Below are positions 51,762 to 57,379 of a stretch of 57,379 nt of DNA, piece after piece. This DNA is from Nocardia uniformis NBRC 13702 (lineage in GTDB: Bacteria; Actinomycetota; Actinomycetes; Mycobacteriales; Mycobacteriaceae): positions 1-57,379 of the forward strand of contig NZ_BDCE01000025.1 in NCBI RefSeq assembly GCF_001613345.1, written 5' to 3'. Under the pieces are notes generated by a model. That model was given only the letters and a program-made list of their open reading frames with translations. It ran no database searches and was not told where the DNA came from. The position numbers were made by a program, and so were the translations under genes. Numbering within the stretch: position 1 is the stretch's first letter; each line of letters starts with the position of its first letter.

Positions 51762-52610
51762 TTACCCGCGCCGAGTTCGAGTGGCGACTCGAAACAGGCG
51801 GGCCAATGCGGTGACCTCTCGGACCGCGCGATCGACATCCGGCCGCCCGTAACAGAATCTGCCATTGCTGACGAGCGAGGTGAGGCGCGGTTCGGCGAAG
51901 CTCGCCGCGGCGAAGGCGTAGAGCCGGTCGACCTTCGGCAGTAGCAGCCCGTCGTCAATGGCCCGCGCCAACCGGCCTTCATTCTCGAGCACCTGCTGTA
52001 TCGATAGGCCGTGCAAGGGATATCGCGGCGGGAAGACGTCGCGCAGGTCGAGAAATAGCGAGACCGAGTGACTGCGCGGGTCGGCGATGCGCGGCCCGAG
52101 CCGCGCGAACCGGCCCAGCGCGAGGCCGGGCCGTTCGATCAGCGCATGGGTGAACAGCACCCGCGCCAGCGTCACATTGATCATGAATCTTTCGACAGCG
52201 AGTTCGGCGTCGACGAGGCCCTCGCTGTCCAGGTAACCCGACACCACACTGTGGTTGTGCGCCCGATACCAGCTCAGTGGCGTTGGCGCGTCCAGGAATT
52301 CACCCCAGGACCGCGCCGATGGCGTCGAGGCCCGACCACCGTCGGCACGCACCAGCCGCGCCTCGATCTTATCGGTGAGCAGCCGATCATTGATCGCGCG
52401 CCACCAGCGACTGCCGCTGCGCGGATCCAGCACGCCACGATTGAGTTCCCAACGCAGAAAGGTCAACTCGGCACGCCCGTAAGCCGCGAGCCGCGCCGGA
52501 TAACACTCCGCCGCCACCCGCAGCCGCCGATCGGGTTGCGCCTGAACAGCTTCCACACGTTCGATCGCGAGCTCTCTTGCCTGCACCGAGTTCAAGTTAC
52601 CTGGAATCAC
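51762..52610 (-). CDS. Hypothetical protein
   Basis: This 282-residue protein has no signal peptide or membrane helix and belongs to no family that I can name. It is rich in Arg, Leu and Ala helices. The aromatic segments 'SRWWRAINDRLLTDKIEARL' and 'PTPLSWYRAHNHSVVSGYLD' look conserved in character. The codon pattern is strongly coding. GTG 52610 is the start given; GTG 52583 is an alternative. Neighbouring genes give no functional hint. Confidence 0.6.
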   Translation of the reverse strand: MIPGNLNSVQARELAIERVEAVQAQPDRRLRVAAECYPARLAAYGRAELTFLRWELNRGVLDPRSGSRWWRAINDRLLTDKIEARLVRADGGRASTPSARSWGEFLDAPTPLSWYRAHNHSVVSGYLDSEGLVDAELAVERFMINVTLARVLFTHALIERPGLALGRFARLGPRIADPRSHSVSLFLDLRDVFPPRYPLHGLSIQQVLENEGRLARAIDDGLLLPKVDRLYAFAAASFAEPRLTSLVSNGRFCYGRPDVDRAVREVTALARLFRVATRTRRG

Positions 52611-52760
52611 CCGCAGGCTTGACCGCGAGCGCGGCGGTATCGGAGATCAGTCGCGCGAACTCTCGGCATCGTGACAGCGCCGACGCGCGACGGCTGGTCG
52701 GCATCCAGTGGCGGTGCGCGGTGAAGCCCCGCGGTCCGCGCGCCACGGGCGGCGATGCGG

Positions 52761-53174
52761 TCAGGCCGGTTGGCGATACACCGCGATGACGGGGATCCGA
52801 CGGGTTGTCTTGGCCTGGTAGTCGGCGAAGTGCGGCAAGATCTCGACCATGCGGGCGTAGAGCTCGTCGCTCTCCGGGGCGGTGAGGAATTCCGCTTTGG
52901 CCGTGTAGGTTTCGGTGCCGACCTCGACGGTGAGCTCCGGGTTCGCCCGGAGGTTGTGATACCAGGCCGGATGCTTGTCGTCGCCGCCATTGGACGCGAT
53001 GATCCCGATACGGTCGCCGTCGGGGACGAATACCAGGGGGTTTGTGATCTTGCGCCCGGACTTGGCCCCGGTCGTGGTGATCAGCACCATATTCGTCCGC
53101 CCCTCGAAGGGACCGCCCACCCTGCCACCATTGGCGCGGAATTCCTCGATCACGCTGTCGTTGAATGCGCTCAT
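52761..53174 (-). CDS. Deazaflavin (F420)-dependent nitroreductase family protein
   Basis: The 137-residue protein is a Ddn/DUF385-type split-barrel enzyme: 'VLITTTGAKSGRKITNPLVF' and 'HPAWYHNLRANPELTVEVG'. These use the reduced cofactor F420, which mycobacteria and Nocardia make, to reduce quinones or nitro compounds. All core F420-binding features are present and the length is normal. It is divergent from the amidotransferase gene. Confidence 0.9.
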   Translation of the reverse strand: MSAFNDSVIEEFRANGGRVGGPFEGRTNMVLITTTGAKSGRKITNPLVFVPDGDRIGIIASNGGDDKHPAWYHNLRANPELTVEVGTETYTAKAEFLTAPESDELYARMVEILPHFADYQAKTTRRIPVIAVYRQPA

Positions 53175-53303
53175 CTCGCCCCTTCTGTCGCAGTGTTTTC
53201 CGAGTTAACCGGGTCCGCCGACCGGAAATTCCGAGTAGCGACAAACCGGGCCGGTTCGGCCGAGTTCACGAACGGGAGGCCGGTGATCTTCCACAATCTG
53301 AGA

Positions 53304-54092
53304 ATGCCCAAACCTTGTCTGCTCCTGCAGCTGCGACCCGAGCGATCGGCCGCGGACGACGAATACCACGCCATCCTGCGCGCCGCCGAGCTCGACGCGG
53401 ACCGGATGGTGCGAATTCAGATGGATCAAGAGTTTCCCGATATCGAACTCGACGGCTATTCGGCGGTCATTGTGGGTGGCGGGCCGAGCAATGTCAGCAA
53501 GCCGGAGGATCAGAAGTACGACTACCAGCGGAAATTCGAGCCCAAGCTGAAGAAGCTGGTCGCCGAGATCGCACGGCGCGACTTCCCGTACCTGGGCGCC
53601 TGCTATGGGTTGAGCATGCTGGCCGATGCCCTCGGCGCGACGGTCAGTGAGGAGCGCTACGGCGAGACCGCCGGTGCGCGGACCATCGAATTGACCGATG
53701 CGGCACGGGAGGATCCGCTGCTGCGCGGCCTCCCCCAATCGTTTCGGGCCTTCGTCGGCCATAAGGAAGCCTGTCAACAGGTCCCGCCGGGCGCGGTACT
53801 GCTGGGCAGCTCATCCGGCTGTCCGGTGCAGATGATCCGGGTCGGCGACCACGTGTACGCCACCCAGTTCCACCCCGAACTGGATGGCGACGGCTTGGCA
53901 TTGCGCATCGAAATCTACCGACACGCGGGTTATTTCGACCCGGCCGAAGCCGATTACCTGATCGAGCTCGGCCATCGGGAGTCGGTGCCCGTTCCGGGCG
54001 AGATCCTGCGCCGGTTCATCGCCCGCTACTGCACCGATGAGGTGACCGGGGCGGCGCCCGGTGGCGAGCGACAGTCGGGGACTCAACCCTGA
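53304..54092 (+). CDS. Class I glutamine amidotransferase domain protein
   Basis: The 262-residue protein has a class I GATase fold: nucleophile Cys in 'YLGACYGLSML', catalytic His in 'YATQFHPELDGDG', and Glu nearby. It begins with 'VIVGGGPSNVSKP'-like strands and has no synthetase domain, so it resembles stand-alone GMP-synthase-like GATases whose partners are unknown. ATG 53304 is chosen at the start of the fold; an upstream open frame runs to 52755 but overlaps the Ddn-type gene in antisense and is not coding-like. Its 3' end overlaps the Nudix gene by 10 bases. Confidence 0.85.
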   Translation: MPKPCLLLQLRPERSAADDEYHAILRAAELDADRMVRIQMDQEFPDIELDGYSAVIVGGGPSNVSKPEDQKYDYQRKFEPKLKKLVAEIARRDFPYLGACYGLSMLADALGATVSEERYGETAGARTIELTDAAREDPLLRGLPQSFRAFVGHKEACQQVPPGAVLLGSSSGCPVQMIRVGDHVYATQFHPELDGDGLALRIEIYRHAGYFDPAEADYLIELGHRESVPVPGEILRRFIARYCTDEVTGAAPGGERQSGTQP

Positions 54093-54583
54093 TACGCCTC
54101 GAGAATCCCGCGGACCGATGAGGTGACGGGCAGGTCACCATCGAGGGGAACCCACCGGTAGCGGGCGTAATTGGTGAGCCGAATCGGCTCGACGCCGGCA
54201 ACCTCGACCGCGAAATGTTCGCGGCGAACCGGCTTTCCAGCGCTGGACAGGTAGTCGAAGCTACCGAGGTGGCGGCGAATATCGACAACCGTCAGCCCGG
54301 TTTCCTCGGCCACCGCCCGCGCCACGGCGCTGGCCAGCGACTCACCGGTACGAACTATGGTGCCGGGCAGGCTCAGCGGACGGCGGCGGCCCGCGACATG
54401 TTCGGCTCGCTCCAGGAGCAGCACCGCGCCCTCGCGTTCGACGACGACGCCCACTCTCGGCGCCACGCCGTCCGTACTTGCGCGTTCCAGCAATTCAGCC
54501 AGTACCGACTCACCGATCGACTGCTTCGGCAGCACCTCGAAACCCCACACTGCGCACCACATCTCATACCGCCGGACATCCAA
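54083..54583 (-). CDS. Nudix-fold protein with altered Nudix box
   Basis: The 166-residue protein has a Nudix core: 'VVVEREGAVLLLERAEHVAG' and the box 'GTIVRTGESLASAVARAVAEETGL'-type segment (quoted in part). Two Nudix positions differ: the RE dipeptide reads RA, and Thr replaces the usual second Gly. The EE pair that binds metal is retained. It may hydrolyse a nucleoside diphosphate derivative weakly or act as a binding or regulatory domain. Start 54583 is uncertain; the first 40 residues are not typical of the fold. Confidence 0.75.
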   Translation of the reverse strand: MDVRRYEMWCAVWGFEVLPKQSIGESVLAELLERASTDGVAPRVGVVVEREGAVLLLERAEHVAGRRRPLSLPGTIVRTGESLASAVARAVAEETGLTVVDIRRHLGSFDYLSSAGKPVRREHFAVEVAGVEPIRLTNYARYRWVPLDGDLPVTSSVRGILEAYQG

Positions 54584-55072
54584 GACCAGCTTGTTTCCTC
54601 AACGTTACCGGGCGGGCGGCCATCAGTGGCATAGGTATGGGCAGGATCCGAAGCATCTTCGCCGAACCGACATTCCACCTGGAAACTTTTCGCACCCACG
54701 CCGCAGTCGGTGCGCGCATCTTTTCTGCGCACCGACCACGGCGATCATGTTTCCCCGGCGGATCGGTGACGAGCCGACTCACCGCGGCGGACGCCCCAGC
54801 GGCACGTGGCGCGGATCTCACTATCGACCGATATGACCCGCGTCCGTGCCGTCCCCTCCCTGGCATCCGGAGTGACCGTTCGGCGTCGAACGGCCCTGGA
54901 AGCATTGCGAGTGGGTATACCGGGGGTCAAGCCGTGGACCTGTCCCAATTTGTCCCAGTTGCACGTTTCCCCTGCTGCCGCCACCAGGTTGGCGGAAACG
55001 GTTGCATGCCAAACGGTATGTTTATCGCGTACACGGCGCTGGCACGCGCATTCGGTTCGGGAGGTACGGCGG
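54584..55072 (+). promoter_or_regulatory. Long upstream region of the XRE/GlnA4 unit with direct repeats
   Basis: No gene of convincing codon pattern is seen in these 490 bases. Two direct repeats are visible: TGTCCCAATT-TGTCCCAGTT (54941-54960, adjacent 10-base units with one difference) and AAACGGT at 54996-55002 and again at 55011-55017 (15-base period). They lie 60-130 bases before the XRE gene and are candidate binding sites for it. Confidence 0.45.
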
Positions 55073-55807
55073 GTGGTCGAGGCGCACGAGGCCATAACTG
55101 GCTATCTGCGGGGGCGACGCGAGGCATCGGGTCTGAGCCGGGCCGAGCTGGCCCGCAAGGCGGGCGTCTCCGAAGGGCTGATCCAGAAACTCGAGCAGGG
55201 CACCCGCCCGCCGACCTCCACCACCCTCGGCGCGCTCTTCGACGCCCTGGAAGTGCCCGCGGTCTACCGCGAATACGCGGCCACCGTGCTGCAACCGGAG
55301 TTGACCCCCACCATCGACTGCGATGACGCACCGAACCAGGCCGAACTGGATTTCCTGAACAGCCTGCCGCATCCGGCCTGCTATCAGACCCTGCCCGGAC
55401 TGGATGTCATCGCCGCCAATGCCGCCTACCGCCGCGCGTTCCCCGGCCTGGAACCCGGCACCAATGTCATCGCCTGGATGCTGCTGAACCCGGTCGCCCG
55501 CGTGGTGATCGATGATTGGGAACGGGAGGCGCATCTACAGGTACATGCCTTCCGGCATATGGCCCCGGGTGTCACCGCGCCCCACCGCATCGAGGAGATC
55601 ACCCGGCTCTGCGCCCGGTCACCCGACTGGCAACGCCTGTGGTCGACCGATATCCCACCCGCCGATATCCCTCGCAGACCGGTACGCATCCGCCCGGCCG
55701 AGGGCGGCGACTGGACAACCATGTACGTGCAACTCCTGCGCTGCGAACTGCCCCGGCGCGATTGGTGGGTGTACTCCATGGTGCCGATCGGCGACAGCGC
55801 CGACTGA
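55073..55807 (+). CDS. XRE-family regulator with MmyB-like ligand domain
   Basis: The 244-residue protein has an N-terminal Cro/C1 helix-turn-helix (about 8-60; 'LSRAELARKAGVSEGLIQKL'). A MmyB-type ligand-binding domain (about 90-240) includes 'PHPACYQTLPGLDVIAANAA' and the typical C-terminal 'SMVPI'. GTG 55073 follows GAGGT by 7 bases. The GlnA4-like gene starts 96 bases after its stop on the same strand, so it probably controls that amine-ligation gene. Confidence 0.88.
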   Translation: MVEAHEAITGYLRGRREASGLSRAELARKAGVSEGLIQKLEQGTRPPTSTTLGALFDALEVPAVYREYAATVLQPELTPTIDCDDAPNQAELDFLNSLPHPACYQTLPGLDVIAANAAYRRAFPGLEPGTNVIAWMLLNPVARVVIDDWEREAHLQVHAFRHMAPGVTAPHRIEEITRLCARSPDWQRLWSTDIPPADIPRRPVRIRPAEGGDWTTMYVQLLRCELPRRDWWVYSMVPIGDSAD

Positions 55808-55903
55808 CCGTCCCCCGGCTACTTCCGGTGTGGCGTCGCCGATTCCACCCGGACGGCCCCCTCGTTCGCTTAGCGTGGGCACGTTGCCGCCGAGAGGGGT
55901 CTT

Positions 55904-57268
55904 ATGCGAACCGGGATGTTGAGCGCCGCGGATCTGATCCAGCGGGTCGAGACCGGAATGCTCGATACGGTATTGGTCGCCATGACCGATATGCAGGGGC
56001 GGTTGCAGGGAAAACGCTGTTCGGCACGGTACTTCGTGGAAGAGGTACTCGAGCACGCCACCGAGGCCTGCAACTACCTGCTCGCCGTGGATGTCGATAT
56101 GACCACGGTCGACGGCTACACCATGTCGTCCTGGGATACCGGATACGGCGATTTCGTGCTGCGCCCCGACCTCACCACCCTGCGGCTGGTGCCGTGGTTG
56201 CCGGGTACCGCGATGGTGCTCTGCGATGTGGAACAGGTAGAGCCGAGCGGACAACCGGTCGCGCCCTCACCACGACAGGTATTGCGCACCCAGCTGGATC
56301 GGTTGGCGGAGCACGGATTCCGCGCCTACGTCGGCACCGAACTCGAATTCCTGGTCTTCGACGACAGCTACGAGGCGGCGCTGCGCGGCGGCTACCGCGA
56401 CCTCACACCCGCCAACCAGTACAACGTCGACTACTCCATGCTCGGCACGGCCCGCATCGAGCCGCTGCTGCGCCGCATTCGCAATGAGATGTCCGGCGCG
56501 GGAATGTATGTCGAGTCGGCCAAGGGCGAATGCAATCCGGGACAGCACGAAATCGCCTTCCGCTACGACGAAGCCCTCGTGACCTGCGATAACCACAGCA
56601 TCTACAAGACCGGCGCCAAGGAGATCGCCGCCCAGGAGGGGCGCAGCATTACCTTTATGGCGAAATACAATGAGCGTGAGGGCAATTCGTGCCATATCCA
56701 CCTCAGCCTGCGCAATGCGGCGGATGAGCCGGTCTTCGTCGGCGACGGCGCCGGTGGCGAGTCGGCGCTCATGCGGCACTTCCTGGCCGGGCAGTTGGAC
56801 TGCCTGCGCGAGTTCACCTACCTGCTCGCACCGAATATCAACTCCTACAAACGGTTCCAGGCGGGCAGCTTCGCGCCTACCGCGGTGGCCTGGGGTCGGG
56901 ACAATCGGACCTGCGCCATGCGCGTGGTCGGGCACGGACCGGCGCTGCGGTTCGAGAACCGGGTCCCGGGTGGCGACGTGAACCCCTACCTGGCAGTGGC
57001 CGCGACCATTGCCGCCGGATTGCACGGTATCGAGCACCGCCTACCACTGGAGCCGGAGTTCCACGGCAATGCCTACCGCTCCCAGCGGCCGCGGGTGCCC
57101 CGCACTCTGCGCGACGCCGCACAACTGTTCGGCGACAGCAAGATCGCCCGCGCGGCCTTCGGCGAGGAAGTGGTGGCGCACTACCGGAACGCGGCGCAGG
57201 TCGAACTCGACGCCTACGACGCCGCCGTCACCGATTGGGAGCGGGTCCGTGGCTTCGAACGACTCTGA
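55904..57268 (+). CDS. GlnA4-like gamma-glutamyl ligase (glutamine synthetase family)
   Basis: The 454-residue enzyme has the glutamine synthetase fold: 'TELEFLVFD', 'ESAKGECNPGQHEIAFRYDE', 'EGNSCHIHLS' and 'RFENRVPGGDVNPYLAVAA'. It resembles GlnA3/GlnA4 of actinomycetes more than GlnA1: it lacks the C-terminal adenylylation Tyr loop of GlnA1 and has the short N-terminus starting 'MLSAADLIQRV'. By family knowledge such enzymes attach glutamate to polyamines or ethanolamine for their breakdown. The XRE/MmyB regulator upstream fits an inducible amine-use operon that probably continues past the window. ATG 55904 is given; ATG 55916 is an alternative. Confidence 0.88.
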   Translation: MRTGMLSAADLIQRVETGMLDTVLVAMTDMQGRLQGKRCSARYFVEEVLEHATEACNYLLAVDVDMTTVDGYTMSSWDTGYGDFVLRPDLTTLRLVPWLPGTAMVLCDVEQVEPSGQPVAPSPRQVLRTQLDRLAEHGFRAYVGTELEFLVFDDSYEAALRGGYRDLTPANQYNVDYSMLGTARIEPLLRRIRNEMSGAGMYVESAKGECNPGQHEIAFRYDEALVTCDNHSIYKTGAKEIAAQEGRSITFMAKYNEREGNSCHIHLSLRNAADEPVFVGDGAGGESALMRHFLAGQLDCLREFTYLLAPNINSYKRFQAGSFAPTAVAWGRDNRTCAMRVVGHGPALRFENRVPGGDVNPYLAVAATIAAGLHGIEHRLPLEPEFHGNAYRSQRPRVPRTLRDAAQLFGDSKIARAAFGEEVVAHYRNAAQVELDAYDAAVTDWERVRGFERL

Positions 57269-57304
57269 GCCATTCGTTGGCACCGAGGTCGCCATGTCCC
57301 CCGT

Positions 57305-57376
57305 CCGCCTTCGCCATACCGGCATGTTCCGCCTTCACCATACCGACGCGCTCCGCCATCACCACCCGGACCCGCT
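57305..57376. repeat. 24-bp tandem repeat at window edge
   Basis: Three adjacent 24-base units begin CCGCCTTCGCCATACCGGCA, CCGCCTTCACCATACCGACG and CCGCCATCACCACCCGGACC. They run to the end of the window. The unit is a multiple of three, so it may belong to a repeat-bearing gene continuing beyond the edge. Confidence 0.6.
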
Positions 57377-57379
57377 CGG

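Noticed and set aside
1..57379. CRISPR arrays, rRNA or tRNA genes, prophage or plasmid origin genes
   Set aside because: No regularly spaced direct repeats of CRISPR type, no tRNA cloverleaf or rRNA segments, and no integrase, capsid or replication genes were recognised on either strand.

Overview
The window reads as chromosomal DNA of a high-GC mycolic-acid actinomycete (Mycobacteriales), most likely Nocardia or a close relative. Three things support this: GC-rich third codon positions and frequent GTG starts; the gene order ctaF-ctaC / asnB, which matches the Mycobacterium tuberculosis block Rv2199c-Rv2200c-Rv2201; and lineage-typical families (DUF222/HNH, DesA3-type desaturase, tandem acyl-CoA dehydrogenase, Ddn-type F420 enzyme, LppU-like lipoprotein, GlnA4-like synthetase). 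The species call is inference from recognised families; no search was run.

Left part (1-14.2 kb): a DUF222/HNH protein, a Tat-exported PhoD-type phosphatase, a FAD-linked oxidoreductase followed by a short-chain dehydrogenase with broken catalytic motifs, a secreted hypothetical protein, cytochrome c oxidase subunits IV and II divergent from asparagine synthetase, and a lipoprotein peptidase-like hydrolase followed by an OmpR-type two-component system. Strong hairpin terminators separate several of these units.

14.2-22.6 kb: the most unusual block. Three co-directional genes encode a large helical protein, a small J-domain-like protein with no HPD motif, and an 852-residue divergent Hsp70. 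They converge on a Gly-Ser-Ala repeat protein and a DUF4239 membrane protein, with an LppU-like protein beyond. An 82-bp palindromic element lies just upstream. A second near-complete copy is embedded inside the coding frame of a ROK-family regulator at 38.5 kb, and partial copies lie at 27.8 and 40.8 kb.

22.9-39.1 kb: small stress-type hypotheticals (one DUF5994), two GAF-ANTAR proteins, a transglutaminase-like protein, a GT4 glycosyltransferase, a PrsW-like protease, an AraC regulator divergent from an SRPBCC / double acyl-CoA dehydrogenase / D-aminoacylase-like run, a two-gene terpene locus (class I terpene synthase plus polyprenyl synthase) and the ROK regulator.

39.1-47.2 kb: an exported carboxylesterase, an EamA transporter, a second AraC regulator, a deletion remnant of a TRAP/TAXI transporter operon, a PAP2 phosphatase, a DesA3-type desaturase and its probable TetR regulator with matching inverted repeats.

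47.2-51.7 kb: a nine-gene, mostly overlapping envelope-stress operon headed by an ECF sigma factor and a protein joining an anti-sigma zinc motif to an Asp23-like domain. It continues through several Asp23 proteins to AmaP, and a CsbD gene is divergent from it.

51.7-57.4 kb: a hypothetical protein, a Ddn-type reductase, a class I amidotransferase, a Nudix-like protein, and an XRE/MmyB-type regulator followed by a GlnA4-like gamma-glutamyl ligase. A 24-bp tandem repeat runs to the window edge.
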